Shown here piece by piece: positions 41,047 through 50,258 of a stretch of 64,000 nucleotides of DNA. Where the stretch lies: contig NZ_JBQCHS010000012.1 in the NCBI RefSeq assembly GCF_051954455.1, positions 111,671-175,670 of the forward strand. Reading direction: 5' to 3'. Positions within the stretch are counted from its first letter, which is position 1, and the number at the start of each line of letters is the position of its first letter. The translations under genes and the position numbers were made by a program. Below the pieces are notes generated by a model. It ran no database searches. It was given only the letters and a program-made list of their open reading frames with translations, and was not told the DNA's origin. The stretch is from Pseudolysinimonas sp051954455. Its GTDB lineage: Bacteria; Actinomycetota; Actinomycetes; Actinomycetales; Microbacteriaceae.

Positions 41047-42608
41047 CCACCACGGTCGAGTCGATCATCTGGATCGTCGGGTTCGTGCTCGTCACGGTCA
41101 CGGTCACGGGGCTGTCGGGACGCGTCAACTGGTCGGCGCCGGTCGCGCTCGTCCTCGTCGGCGCGGGGGTGTCGTTCATTCCGGGCGTGCCGGACATCGA
41201 GCTCGACCCCGACCTGATCCTCTACGGGGTCCTCCCGCCGCTGCTGTTCGCGGCCGCGATCCAGACCTCGTTCCGCGACGTGCGGGCCCGGCGCGACAGC
41301 ATCCTGCTGCTCTCGGTCGGCCTCGTCATCGCGACCGCGTTCGTCGCCGGCGTCGCGACGTGGGCGCTCGTGCCGGGGCTCTCGCTGGCCGCCGCCGTCG
41401 CGTTCGGCGCGGTGATCGCCCCCACCGATGCGGTCGCGGTGACCGCCGTCGTGGGCCGCACCCCGCTCCCGCGCCGGGTCGTCACGATCCTGCAAGGGGA
41501 GAGCCTGCTCAACGACGCGACCGCGCTCGTCACCCTGACGGCGGCGATCACCGCGATCGGCGGGGTGCTGAACCCGGGGCAGATCGCGCTGGAGTTCGTG
41601 CTCGAGGTCGTCGTCGGGGTCGGGATCGGGCTGCTCGTCGGCTGGGTTCTCTCGCTCATCCGGCGCCAGCTGCACGCCCCCGTGCTCGACACCAGCATCT
41701 CGCTCGTCACGCCGTACCTGGCGTTCATCGTCGCGCAGCTGCTGCACGGCTCCGGCGTGCTCGCCGTCGTCATCGCGGGCCTGTTCCTCGGCTACCGCTC
41801 GCCGAGCGTGCAGTCGGCGGAGGCGCGCATCGCCGAGCGGATCAACTGGCGCACCATCGAGTACCTGCTCGAGAACGCGGTGTTCCTCTACATCGGCCTG
41901 AACCTCCGGCCGATCGTCGTCGGCGCGCTCGACAGCGGCTACAGCGTGGGGCAGACCGTCCTCGCGTGCGTCGGGATCCTGCTCGCCCTCATCGTCGCGC
42001 GGACCGCGTGGGTGTTCGGCACGACGCTGCTCTACCGGCACGGCCCGATGTTCATCCGGGCGCGCAGCTGGAGCTGGAAGAGCGCGACCGCCGTCTCGTC
42101 CGCCGGGATCCGCGGGGTCGTGACGCTCGTCGCGGCGTTCCTGCTGCCCGACATCCCGCAGCGGCCGTTCCTGCAGTTCCTGGCGTTCGTGGTCGTCGTC
42201 GGAACGCTCCTCGAGGGCCTGCTGCTGCCGTTCATCCTGCGGGCGCTGCGGATGCCGCCGCCGAACATCGCGCAGGAGTACTCCGAGCGCGGCAACCTCA
42301 TGAGCGAGGCGAAGGCGGCGGGCGCCGCGGAACTCGACCGCATCGTGACCGGGGACGACCCGGAGCGGGTGGTCGAGCAGCTGCGCCAGGCCGCCGACTT
42401 CCACGGCGAGCTCGACGGCGTCGCGTTCGAGGAGGGCGTGGAGCACCCGATCAAGGCGTACCAGCGTTTGCGCCGGTCGATGATCCAGGCGGAGCGCGCG
42501 GCCGTCCTCCAGGCGCGGCGCGAGAACCGCTACCAGGAGCCCGCGATCCTCGCGGTGCTCGCCTCGATCGACGCCGAGGAGGCGTCGCTCCGCGCGACCG
42601 AGCGCTGA
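41043..42608 (+). CDS. Na+/H+ antiporter of the CPA1 (NhaP) family
   Basis: A 521-residue antiporter with about 12 membrane segments and a ~110-residue cytoplasmic C-terminal helical tail. CPA1 features: VLPPLLFAAAIQTSF, FGAVIAPTDAVAVTAVV (unwound helix), ILQGESLLNDATALV (the Asn-Asp ion-binding pair) and SSAGIRGVVTLVAAFLLP (conserved Arg). It exchanges cytoplasmic Na+ (or K+) for H+ to control pH and salt. The ATG at 41043 overlaps the stop of an 11-codon upstream ORF. Confidence 0.92.
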   Translation: MTTTVESIIWIVGFVLVTVTVTGLSGRVNWSAPVALVLVGAGVSFIPGVPDIELDPDLILYGVLPPLLFAAAIQTSFRDVRARRDSILLLSVGLVIATAFVAGVATWALVPGLSLAAAVAFGAVIAPTDAVAVTAVVGRTPLPRRVVTILQGESLLNDATALVTLTAAITAIGGVLNPGQIALEFVLEVVVGVGIGLLVGWVLSLIRRQLHAPVLDTSISLVTPYLAFIVAQLLHGSGVLAVVIAGLFLGYRSPSVQSAEARIAERINWRTIEYLLENAVFLYIGLNLRPIVVGALDSGYSVGQTVLACVGILLALIVARTAWVFGTTLLYRHGPMFIRARSWSWKSATAVSSAGIRGVVTLVAAFLLPDIPQRPFLQFLAFVVVVGTLLEGLLLPFILRALRMPPPNIAQEYSERGNLMSEAKAAGAAELDRIVTGDDPERVVEQLRQAADFHGELDGVAFEEGVEHPIKAYQRLRRSMIQAERAAVLQARRENRYQEPAILAVLASIDAEEASLRATER

Positions 42609-42618
42609 ACGGTCGGGG

Positions 42619-44730
42619 TCAGGCCACGCCCACCCAGACGTGCTCGCGCGCCCGGGTCATGGCGACGTAGAGCTCGCGCCGCTGCAGGTCGCGCCGCTCG
42701 ACCACGCCGGGGTCGACGTCGCCCACGATCGGCTGCACGAGGTGGAGGGGCGCCCGCACGACGAGCACGTCGGTGAACTCGAGGCCCTTGGCGCGCTTGA
42801 TCGTGCCGACCTTCACGGCGTCGACCGGGCGGCCGTCGTAGCGCTCGAGGTCGACGACGCGGATGCCCGCCTCCTCGAGCGCGGCCGCGGCCTCTTGCGC
42901 CACCACGTTCGACAGCGCGAGCACGCCGATGTCGCCGAGGCGGCCGCCGGCCGCGACGATGCCGCGGACGTGCTCGATGAACGACGCGTCGTGCAGGGCA
43001 CGCGACTCGAAGGTGCGGCGCACCGGCTCGGGACCGTGGCGGAGGCTCGTCGCGGGCTCGTCGTCGGCTGCGCCCTCGAGGTCCACGGCCGTGTCGTCAC
43101 CGAGCATCGCGGCGGCGAAGTCAGCGATCTCCGCGGTGGTCCGGTAGTTGGTGGTGAGGACGGCACCGCGGCCGGCGACCGAGATGCCGGCCTCGGCGAG
43201 GGTCCAGCCGCCCGGGTAGATCGACTGCCGGCCGTCGGCGACGAGGAGCAGCCCGTCCGGCCGGTCGCCGACCAGCAGGTGCAGCAGCCGCAGGGCGGCG
43301 CAGGAGAGGTCCTGCGCCTCGTCGACGATGATCGCGTCGTAGCGGTCGAGCGGCTCGTCGAGCAGGCCCGCCTCCGCCTCCAGCACGATGTCGTCGAAGT
43401 CGAGGATGCCGCGGCGGCGCAGCTCCTGCTCGTAGGCGACGTAGAGGCGCCACATCGCCGCGCGCTGCTCGCGGTTCATCGGCCGGCGGCGCCCGGTGCG
43501 CGGGAGGCTCTCGTACTCCTCGAACCGGGTCAGGCCGCGGCCCTTGATGACGTGGTGCAGCTCCTCGAGCCAGTACTGGTGCGCCGGGTCGATCGCGACG
43601 AGCGGGGTGTCGCTGCCGAGTCGCACCCACAGCTCGCGGAAGACGTCGTCGGCCTGACGCGGGTCGATGTCGATCTCGCCGCGGCGCTCCACGAGGATGC
43701 GGCGGGCGAGGGCGTGCACGTTGACGAACTCGATGCGGTCGGCGACGTCGGGCGCGAGCTGCTGCATCCGGGCCGCGAGGACGCGCGGGAGGGCGCGGAC
43801 GTAGCTCGTCACGAGCACGCGGCTCGCGGTCGTGCGGGCGAGATACGCGGCCCGGTGCAGCGCGACGGCGGTCTTGCCGGTGCCGGCGGCGCCGCGCACG
43901 CGGGCCGGACCGGAGAACGAGCGACGCGCGAGGCGGGCCTGGTCGGGGTGGAGGGAGGTCATCCAGCTCTCGACGGGCTCGGCCGCGGCGGCGCCCTGCA
44001 GGGCCCGCTCGAGAGCGGCGACGTCGATCTCCGCATCCCGGAGCTCGGCGTCGGCGTCGGCGGGCTCCGGTCGGGGCGCGTCGGCGTCCGGGACGACGAC
44101 GGCGAGCGGGCCGGTCGTCGCCGCGGGCGGGAGGATCCGCTCGATCTCGGTGCGGATGGCGGCGATCCGGCGCTCGTCGAGCCGACGCGGGCGGGCGGCG
44201 ACGTCGGCGATTGCGGCGGCCTCGCCGAGGAGCCGGAGCCCGAACAGGTGCGCGTCCGGGGCGTCGGGGCCCGGGAAGGCGACGAGCCCGCTCACCTCGC
44301 CGGGGGCGACCCCGGCCTCGGCGAGGAGGCCCTGCACGCGGTAGACGAGGTCGGCGAAACGCGCGATCTCGTCGGTGACGTCGCTCGTCCCGCGCACGAC
44401 GGCGTCGGCGCCGACCGTGACGTCGCGCCAGTCGCGGGCGTCGGCGATGATGACGCCGCCGGGGCCCACGAGCACGAGGTCGATGTTGGCGGTGAGGGAT
44501 CCGGGCCAGCGCCGGTCGGCGAGCACCGCCCACCCGAGGGGCTCGAGCTCGATCAGCGTCTGCGCGAGGCGGCGCCCGGGGTGGGCCGTTCGGAATCCGG
44601 CCGCGAGCTGCCGGGCGACGGCGCTCAGGCGAGCCCTGTCGTCGGCGATCTCGCGTTCGCGCGCCGCATCGATCGTCGTTCCGCCCGCAGCCACGGCTGC
44701 TCCCCTCGCGCGGGCCGCCCCCGTGCCCAT
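42619..44730 (-). CDS. UvrD-family SF1 DNA helicase with N-terminal NERD-type domain
   Basis: A 703-residue protein. Residues about 55-180 resemble a NERD nuclease-related domain (GWAVLADRRWPGSLTANIDLVLVGPGGVIIADARDW). The helicase part has Walker A GAAGTGKTAVA (about 283-290), RVLVTSYVRAL (Ia), IIVDEAQDLS (II), LLLVADGRQSIYPGGW (III), TTNYRTT (IV), GTIKRAKGLEFTDVLVV (V) and ELYVAMTRAREHV (VI). The set is complete. Role: probably repair or nucleic-acid processing, unproven. The start codon has CACACT 6 nt upstream, a weak box. Confidence 0.87.
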   Translation of the reverse strand: MGTGAARARGAAVAAGGTTIDAAREREIADDRARLSAVARQLAAGFRTAHPGRRLAQTLIELEPLGWAVLADRRWPGSLTANIDLVLVGPGGVIIADARDWRDVTVGADAVVRGTSDVTDEIARFADLVYRVQGLLAEAGVAPGEVSGLVAFPGPDAPDAHLFGLRLLGEAAAIADVAARPRRLDERRIAAIRTEIERILPPAATTGPLAVVVPDADAPRPEPADADAELRDAEIDVAALERALQGAAAAEPVESWMTSLHPDQARLARRSFSGPARVRGAAGTGKTAVALHRAAYLARTTASRVLVTSYVRALPRVLAARMQQLAPDVADRIEFVNVHALARRILVERRGEIDIDPRQADDVFRELWVRLGSDTPLVAIDPAHQYWLEELHHVIKGRGLTRFEEYESLPRTGRRRPMNREQRAAMWRLYVAYEQELRRRGILDFDDIVLEAEAGLLDEPLDRYDAIIVDEAQDLSCAALRLLHLLVGDRPDGLLLVADGRQSIYPGGWTLAEAGISVAGRGAVLTTNYRTTAEIADFAAAMLGDDTAVDLEGAADDEPATSLRHGPEPVRRTFESRALHDASFIEHVRGIVAAGGRLGDIGVLALSNVVAQEAAAALEEAGIRVVDLERYDGRPVDAVKVGTIKRAKGLEFTDVLVVRAPLHLVQPIVGDVDPGVVERRDLQRRELYVAMTRAREHVWVGVA

Positions 44731-44797
44731 GACGCCAGTGTGCTCGCGGCGAGCGGGGGCGTTCTAGCGCGTCTTCGGGTGCCACCCGGGCGGGGGC

Positions 44798-45301
44798 TCA
44801 ACGCGGGATGGGCACGAGCTCCACGTCGCGCAGCGCCCCGGCGTCGACGACCGCGGTGAGGAAGGTGCCGGTGGGCTGCCGTCGCTTGTCGGTGGGGGAA
44901 CCCGGGTTCAGCAGGCGCCGCCCCGCCGGGGTCGTGGTGTCCCACGGGATGTGGCTGTGCCCGAACACGACGAGCCGCGCCGCCGGGAAGCGCGCGTCCA
45001 TCCTCGCCTCCCGGCCGGTCGACGGACCCGAGTCGTGCACGACGGCGACCGGGATGCCGTCGATCTCGACGTGCACCTCCTCCGGCAGCCGGTCGTCGAA
45101 CTCCGGGCCGTCGTTGTTGCCGCGCACCGCGACGAGCCGAGCCGCCCGCCCCTCGATCTCGTCGAGGAGCGGAAGCGCGTTCCAGTCGCCGGCGTGGATC
45201 ACGATGTCGGCCGTCTCGATCGCCCGCCAGAGCAGCTCCGGCACGCTGCGCGCTCGCTGGGGAACGTGCGTGTCGCTGACGATCACGAGACGGGTCGGCA
45301 C
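44798..45301 (-). CDS. Metallophosphoesterase (YfcE/MJ0936 family)
   Basis: A 167-residue calcineurin-like phosphodiesterase. Metal ligands: VIVSDTHVP (D-x-H), IHAGDWN (GD), VRGNNDGPE (GNxD), VHDSG (His) and VFGHSHIPW (GHxH), then LLNPGSPTDKR. This is the complete minimal family pattern; the natural substrate is unknown. The GTG start at 45301 has CAGACT 6 nt upstream. Confidence 0.9.
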   Translation of the reverse strand: MPTRLVIVSDTHVPQRARSVPELLWRAIETADIVIHAGDWNALPLLDEIEGRAARLVAVRGNNDGPEFDDRLPEEVHVEIDGIPVAVVHDSGPSTGREARMDARFPAARLVVFGHSHIPWDTTTPAGRRLLNPGSPTDKRRQPTGTFLTAVVDAGALRDVELVPIPR

Positions 45302-45331
45302 GACGTCAGTCTGCCCGACGTCGCCCCGCCC

Positions 45332-45763
45332 TCAGGCGGTCTCGACCTCGAGGGTCACCTCGACGTTGCCGCGCGTCGCGTTGGAGTAGGGGCAGACCCG
45401 GTGGGCTGCCTCGACGAGCCGGTCGGCGTCGGCCTGCGAGATCCCGCCCCCGAGTTCGACGTGCAGGGTGATGACGAGGCCGTAGCCCGGGCCGTCGTCG
45501 AGGGCGCCGATGCCGACCTCCGCCGTGACGGCCGAGTCGATCACCGGGATGCCGAGCTGACCGCCGACGCCCTTCATCGCCGAGTGGAAGCACGCGGCAT
45601 ACCCGAGGGCGAAGAGCTGCTCCGGGTTGGTGCCCTCGCCGGACCCGCCCATCTCGGTCGGGGTCGCCAGCGTCACCTCGAGCCGGCCGTCGCTCGTGCG
45701 CGCCGTCCCGTTCCGTCCGTCGCCCAGGCTCGTCGCCACCGCCGTGTACACCGCATTCACCAT
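45332..45763 (-). CDS. ohr: Organic hydroperoxide resistance protein (Ohr family)
   Basis: A 143-residue thiol peroxidase that reduces organic hydroperoxides. Cys58 in GYAACFHSA and Cys124 in RVCPYSNATRGN are the peroxidatic and resolving cysteines. Arg17 (GRNG) and Glu48 (NPEQL) fit the salt-bridge network that activates the peroxidatic thiol. The length is typical. No OhrR regulator is adjacent. Confidence 0.93.
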   Translation of the reverse strand: MVNAVYTAVATSLGDGRNGTARTSDGRLEVTLATPTEMGGSGEGTNPEQLFALGYAACFHSAMKGVGGQLGIPVIDSAVTAEVGIGALDDGPGYGLVITLHVELGGGISQADADRLVEAAHRVCPYSNATRGNVEVTLEVETA

Positions 45764-45813
45764 GTGAGGGGCAATCGCCCCGGCGGCCGGGGCATTCCCC
45801 GTTCAGCGGATCC

Positions 45814-46035
45814 TCAGTGCTCGTACTGCTGCCGGGTCGGGTAGCGGTCGCTCACGTGCCGGTTGAAGTATGCGCCGGGGCTCTCGGCCGCCATGAGGTC
45901 GCGATGCACCGAGGGCGGGACCGCGTAGTAGCGGTAGACGTCGCCGCTGCGGAACTCGATCTCGAGCTCCGCTGTCGCGTGGTCGTACCCGATGGCGCGG
46001 ATCACCGAGGAGGTGACGGGAGTGCGGATCATCAT
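45814..46035 (-). CDS. KTSC domain protein
   Basis: A 73-residue single-domain protein: PVTSSVIRAIGYDHATAELEIEFRSGDVYRYYAVPPSVHRDLMAAESPGAYFNRHVSDRYP. It matches the KTSC domain pattern (Ser-Ser, GYD, FxxG-x-Y-x-Y, VP, AxSxGxxFN, RY). The conserved Ser/Cys position and small size suggest nucleic-acid or ligand binding; no biochemical role is known to me. Confidence 0.85.
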   Translation of the reverse strand: MMIRTPVTSSVIRAIGYDHATAELEIEFRSGDVYRYYAVPPSVHRDLMAAESPGAYFNRHVSDRYPTRQQYEH

Positions 46036-46118
46036 CGGTTCGCGGCGTCGACGGCGACGGCGGGCATGCGGCGAGCGTAGCCGGAGGGAGCCTCGCGACG
46101 CTATCCGAGCAGAACTCG

Positions 46119-46156
46119 GCTCGGGGCCGACGACCTGACGGCCGTCGGCCCCGAGC
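46119..46156 (-). terminator. Strong hairpin after the chaplin-like gene
   Basis: GCTCGGGGCCGACG (46119-46132) pairs perfectly with CGTCGGCCCCGAGC (46143-46156), a 14-bp stem with a 10-nt loop. It begins 8 nt after the stop of the minus-strand chaplin-like gene. No T-run follows. The rest of the 46036-46163 interval shows nothing else. Confidence 0.7.
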
Positions 46157-46163
46157 GTCCGGG

Positions 46164-47717
46164 TCAGCCGCGCAGAAGGCGCGACCGCACGGACCGCGAG
46201 ATCGCGATCGCCGCGCCCGAGAGGAGCGCGAGCAGCGCGAGGGCGAGCGCGGGCATCGCGTCCACCCCGGTGTGCGCCAGCACCGACTGCGACAGCGCCG
46301 CCGTCATCGCCTGCCCCGGGACCGACGGGGTCGTCGGCGCAGCCGGGGTGACCGGCGTCACCGGAGTCACCGGAGTGACCGGCGTCGTCGGCTCCGTCGG
46401 GGTCGTGCCCGTCGTGGAGCCGGTCGTCGTCGTGTCGCCGAGGACCGAGCCGGCGTTGCCCGAGATGACGATCGGGACGTCGAGCACGGGCGCGATCTGC
46501 GTGCCGCCGAGGAGGCCGCCGTTGCCGCTGGTGATCGGACCGGAGCCGCTCGTGCCGGTGCCCGCGCCGCCCGTGGTCGACGACGTGCTGGTCGCGTCAC
46601 CCACGCCCGAGATCGCATTGCCCGCGACCGTCACCGGCACCGAGGCGCCACCGACGACCTGGGTGCCGCTCGCCGTGCCGTCGGAGCCGGACGTGGCCGG
46701 AGCACCGCCGGAACCCGGCGTCGCGCCCGATCCCGACGAACCCGCGGAGCCGGCCGTCGATCCCGTGCTCGAGGAGTCCCCGACGACGGAGATCGCGTTG
46801 CCGCCCGCGGTGACCGGCGCCACCGCGTCGACGACCGCCTGGGTGCCGCTCGCGGTGCCGTTCGAGCCCGAGGTGCTCGGCGCGCCGCCGCCGACCGGCA
46901 GCATGACGAACGAGCCCGGCGTGCTGTTCGAGTCGGCGCTCGAGGAGTCGCCGATCACCGAGACGGCGTTGCCCGACGCGGTGACCGGGGCCACGGCGCC
47001 GAGACCGACCTGCGAGCCGCTCAGCGCGCCGTCCGATCCGGAGGTCGTCGGCGCGGATCCCGACGCCGACCCGGCGCCGGAACCGCTCGCCCCGGCCATC
47101 GAGCCGGAGCCGGCCGTCGAGCCGGTGCTCGACGAGTCGCCGAGCACGGAGATCGCGTTGCCGCCGACGGTGACCGGCGCGTGCGCGTCGACCAGCGCCT
47201 GGGTCCCGGACCCGGTCGCGTCCTGCCCGGACGTCGAGGCGGTCCCGCCGGAGGGAGCCGCCGACGGGCTCGTCACCGTGGACGACGCCGTGCCGCTCTG
47301 CCCGATCACCGAGATCGCGTTGCCGCTCACGGTGACAGGCGCGTCCGCGTGGACGAGCGCCTGGCTGCCGCTTAGCAGCCCGCCGAGGCCCGAGGTGGAC
47401 GGCGAGACCGACACCGGAGCGACGGGAGCCGCCGGCGCGGGCGCTGCTGGCGCTGCTGGCGCTGCCGGAGCTGCCGGAGCGGGTGCCGATCCCGTGGCGG
47501 GCACGGACGACCCGGCACTCGACGAGTCGCCGATGACCGAGATTCCGTTGCCCCCGATCGTGATGGGCAGGTGGATGCCGAGGATGGCCTGGGTCCCCGA
47601 CCCGGTGCCGTCCTGGCCCGATGTACCGGGGTCGGCGTGCGCGACGCCCGCCCCGAGGAGGACGAGGCCTCCGCTGACGGCGAGGGTGACGAGCCCCCGC
47701 GAGATGATCCTGTTCAT
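46164..47717 (-). CDS. Chaplin-like repeat surface protein with LAXTG sorting signal
   Basis: A 517-residue secreted protein. The signal peptide covers residues 1-28 (cleavage after AGVAHA). Seven imperfect ~41-residue repeats follow, with core TSGxDGTxSGTQ ... PVTVxGNAISVIGDSSS. The core echoes the chaplin motif (PVNVCGNxVxVxG) but without any cysteine. Low-complexity linkers (PAA, GS and TPVTPVT runs) separate them. The C-terminus has LAHTG (480-484), a hydrophobic segment and an RSRLLRG tail, so covalent anchoring by a class E sortase is expected. ATG 47717 has a good Shine-Dalgarno (AAGGAG), unlike many neighbours. Likely role: coating or aggregation of the cell surface (inference). Confidence 0.82.
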   Translation of the reverse strand: MNRIISRGLVTLAVSGGLVLLGAGVAHADPGTSGQDGTGSGTQAILGIHLPITIGGNGISVIGDSSSAGSSVPATGSAPAPAAPAAPAAPAAPAPAAPVAPVSVSPSTSGLGGLLSGSQALVHADAPVTVSGNAISVIGQSGTASSTVTSPSAAPSGGTASTSGQDATGSGTQALVDAHAPVTVGGNAISVLGDSSSTGSTAGSGSMAGASGSGAGSASGSAPTTSGSDGALSGSQVGLGAVAPVTASGNAVSVIGDSSSADSNSTPGSFVMLPVGGGAPSTSGSNGTASGTQAVVDAVAPVTAGGNAISVVGDSSSTGSTAGSAGSSGSGATPGSGGAPATSGSDGTASGTQVVGGASVPVTVAGNAISGVGDATSTSSTTGGAGTGTSGSGPITSGNGGLLGGTQIAPVLDVPIVISGNAGSVLGDTTTTGSTTGTTPTEPTTPVTPVTPVTPVTPAAPTTPSVPGQAMTAALSQSVLAHTGVDAMPALALALLALLSGAAIAISRSVRSRLLRG

Positions 47718-47834
47718 TTCGTACTGCTCCTTGCCTGATCTCCGGGCGCGCCGAGGCGCCCGTCGTTCCTGATCCGAATGCGCCCGAGGGCGCGGGTGTC
47801 CTGAAGCCGCGCGAGAAGGCGCGGCGGACCGGGA

Positions 47835-48731
47835 TCAGTCGGGCGAGACGTCGGCGCCGAAGACGGGCGCCGCAGGCAGGGTCCAGCCGCGACGACGGGC
47901 CGTCGTCGCGACGAGCAGGAGGATCGCGAAGGCCGCGATGAGCAGGGCGGCGCCGGTCGCGGATGCCGTCGGCACGCTCACGAGCATCCCGTCGACGGCG
48001 CCCGAGGGCGCGGCCGGTCCGGGCATCGGGGGAGCGGCGTCGGGCCGGGCCGTGACTCCCGACGTGTCGGCGTGCGAGGCGGGCGCCGGGAAACCGGCGG
48101 CGGCCGCCGAGGCCGGTGCGGCCGGAGCAACGGCTCTTTCGGTAGCCGAGGCGGCCGCGGCCGCGGTCGCGACCGTGACGGCGGATGTCGGCGCCAGCAG
48201 ATCGACGACGCCGGGCGCGACCGGACGGAGGGTCACGGCCAGCGGACTCGTGAGGCTCTCCACGGGGTGCGGCCCGAGCACGCCCTGCCAGAGAGGCGTG
48301 GTGGCGATCGGCACCTGCGCGAGCGCGCCGTCGAGTGCCGCCGGGAGCTCGGAGACGGCGGCCGTGACCGGAGCGAGCGGGGCCCGGGCCACCGGGGCGG
48401 TCGGAGCCGGGCGGCTCGGCGTCGCGGCCGGCGGCGGGGCTGCCCGGGTCGGGAGCACGGCGGTCACGGTCGTCGTGACGACGTGGTCCACGGGGGCGAC
48501 CACCGCGCCCGTCACGCCGGTGAGCGCTCCGGACACCCGGTCGACGAGCGAGGTGCCCGAACTCGTGGCAGCAGGCCGGGACGGGCTGTCGGGGGTGTCG
48601 GCGTGGGCCGGACCGCCGAGCGCGACGCTCAGCAGGATGCCGCCGGCGACCGCTCCGAGCGCGATGAGCATCGCGCGCAGCGGCGTCCACGTCCGTCGAC
48701 CGCCCGGTTCGGCGATCGCCCCCTGATCCAC
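47835..48731 (-). CDS. Secreted Ala/Pro-rich protein with C-terminal membrane anchor, chaplin-like gene partner
   Basis: A 298-residue protein. An N-terminal signal segment (about 20-45, ending GGPAHA) is followed by a low-complexity Ala/Pro/Thr/Val region without cysteines and a C-terminal membrane helix (about 258-276) with a basic stop (ARRRGW). No enzymatic motif is seen. The ORF is upstream on the same strand as the chaplin-like gene, 117 bp apart; that gap contains the inverted pair GGGCGC/GCGCCC at 47744-47761. Both probably belong to the same surface programme. The start is GTG 48731; an ATG at codon 21 would also leave a complete signal peptide. Confidence 0.68.
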   Translation of the reverse strand: MDQGAIAEPGGRRTWTPLRAMLIALGAVAGGILLSVALGGPAHADTPDSPSRPAATSSGTSLVDRVSGALTGVTGAVVAPVDHVVTTTVTAVLPTRAAPPPAATPSRPAPTAPVARAPLAPVTAAVSELPAALDGALAQVPIATTPLWQGVLGPHPVESLTSPLAVTLRPVAPGVVDLLAPTSAVTVATAAAAASATERAVAPAAPASAAAAGFPAPASHADTSGVTARPDAAPPMPGPAAPSGAVDGMLVSVPTASATGAALLIAAFAILLLVATTARRRGWTLPAAPVFGADVSPD

Positions 48732-48877
48732 GGTCAGACCACCCCCTGGTCATCCGTCGTTGTGCAGGGCACGATACGCCGGACGGAACGCGAGGTCTAC
48801 CCCCTCTTGAGTGTCCGTCAGCGCTCTCGGCCGATGCTCAGGGCGGGTCCTGACAGCGCGCGGAGTAGCCTCGCACC

Positions 48878-50242
48878 ATGCCCGGAGCCCCCATCGACAC
48901 GCTCGTCATCTTCGGGGCGGGAGGCGACCTCACCTCGCGCCTGCTGCTCCCGGGACTGGGGTCGTTCCTCTCGTCGCGGCGTGCCCAGAAGCTGCAGCTG
49001 ATCGGGGTCGACCGGGACGCGGTCACGGATGCCCGCTGGCGTTCGCGCGTCGCCAAGGCCTTCTCCGGCACCGCTTCGCCGGCCGGCACCGCGGTCGCCG
49101 AGAGCGCCCGCTGGCTGCAGGCCGATGCGACGAACCGCGACGACCTGCAACGCGTGCTCGACGCCGCGAGCGGCCGCGTCGCCCTCTACTTCGCGCTGCC
49201 GCCTGCGATCACCGAGAAGCTCTGCGAGCAGTTGGCCCGGATGGACCTGCCCGCCGGCATCGTCCTCGCCCTGGAGAAGCCCTTCGGCACCGACCTCGCG
49301 TCGGCGCAGGCGCTCAACCGCCTGCTGCAGCGCTTCCTGCCCGAGGAGCAGATCTTCCGCGTCGACCACTTCCTCGGCAAGTCGACGGTGCTCGACCTCA
49401 TCGGGCTGCGCTTCGCGAACATCATCTTCGAGCCGGTGTTCTCGAACACCAACGTCGAGAAGGTCGAGATCGTCATCGAAGAGGCCCTCGGTCTCGAGGG
49501 TCGCGCCGGCTACTACGACAAGGCCGGCGCCCTCGTCGACATGATCCAGAGCCACCTGCTGCAGATCCTGGCGCTCACCGCGATGGAGCCGCCGTCGTCG
49601 GTCTCCTCCGAAGACCTGCGCGGCGCCATGGCGGCGGTGCTGCGGGCGACGCGGCCGTGGTTGAAGAACGGCACGGCGAGCCGTCGTGCCCGTTACACCA
49701 AGGGCAAGGTCGGGCGGCGCGAGTTCGCGTCGTACGCGTCGGAGGACGGGGTCGACCCGTCGCGCGGCACCGAGACGCTCGCCGAGATGACGGTCGCGAT
49801 CGACACCTGGCGCTGGGCCGGTGTCCCGTTCACGCTGCGCTCGGGCAAGGCGATCGGGGATGCGCGGCAGGAGATCATCGTCACCTTCCGCGACGTGCCG
49901 CACCTGCCGATCGGGTTCAGCGGGCCGTCCCGGCAGGCGCAGATGCGCATCGGCATCAACACCCCCGGACAGCTCTCGCTCGACGTCGTGACGAACGGGC
50001 GCGGCGACCCGTTCGACCTCGAGTGGAGCACCATGACCGCCGGGTTCGAGCCGACCGGGATGACGGCCTACGGCGAGGTCCTGGCCGAGCTGCTGGCCGG
50101 CGACCCGACGCTCTCGGTGCGCGGCGACATCGCCGAGGACTGCTGGAGGATCGTCACACCGGTGCTCGCGGCGTGGCGCAAGAACGCGGTCCCGCTCGAC
50201 AGCTATCCGGCGGGCACCGGCGGTCCGAGGACCTGGCGCTGA
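48878..50242 (+). CDS. zwf: Glucose-6-phosphate dehydrogenase, short divergent form
   Basis: A 454-residue G6PDH. NADP-binding motif FGAGGDLTSRLLLPGL (12-27), EKPFGTD, active-site RVDHFLGK (161-168) with Lys168 and His164, and DMIQSHLLQILALTAMEPP. The family usually has about 490-510 residues, so this is a compact version. No opcA, gnd, tal or pgl gene is near, so it is not the main pentose-phosphate cluster of the genome and may be a second copy. TAGCCT is 6 nt before the ATG. Confidence 0.9.
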   Translation: MPGAPIDTLVIFGAGGDLTSRLLLPGLGSFLSSRRAQKLQLIGVDRDAVTDARWRSRVAKAFSGTASPAGTAVAESARWLQADATNRDDLQRVLDAASGRVALYFALPPAITEKLCEQLARMDLPAGIVLALEKPFGTDLASAQALNRLLQRFLPEEQIFRVDHFLGKSTVLDLIGLRFANIIFEPVFSNTNVEKVEIVIEEALGLEGRAGYYDKAGALVDMIQSHLLQILALTAMEPPSSVSSEDLRGAMAAVLRATRPWLKNGTASRRARYTKGKVGRREFASYASEDGVDPSRGTETLAEMTVAIDTWRWAGVPFTLRSGKAIGDARQEIIVTFRDVPHLPIGFSGPSRQAQMRIGINTPGQLSLDVVTNGRGDPFDLEWSTMTAGFEPTGMTAYGEVLAELLAGDPTLSVRGDIAEDCWRIVTPVLAAWRKNAVPLDSYPAGTGGPRTWR

Positions 50243-50258
50243 CCGCCGGCTGCCGTCC

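Noticed and set aside
46270..47772. 500-codon plus-strand frame opposite the chaplin-like gene
   Set aside because: The repeats also keep this frame open, but it has no signal peptide or sensible start context. The minus-strand product has a signal peptide, a sorting signal and a Shine-Dalgarno.
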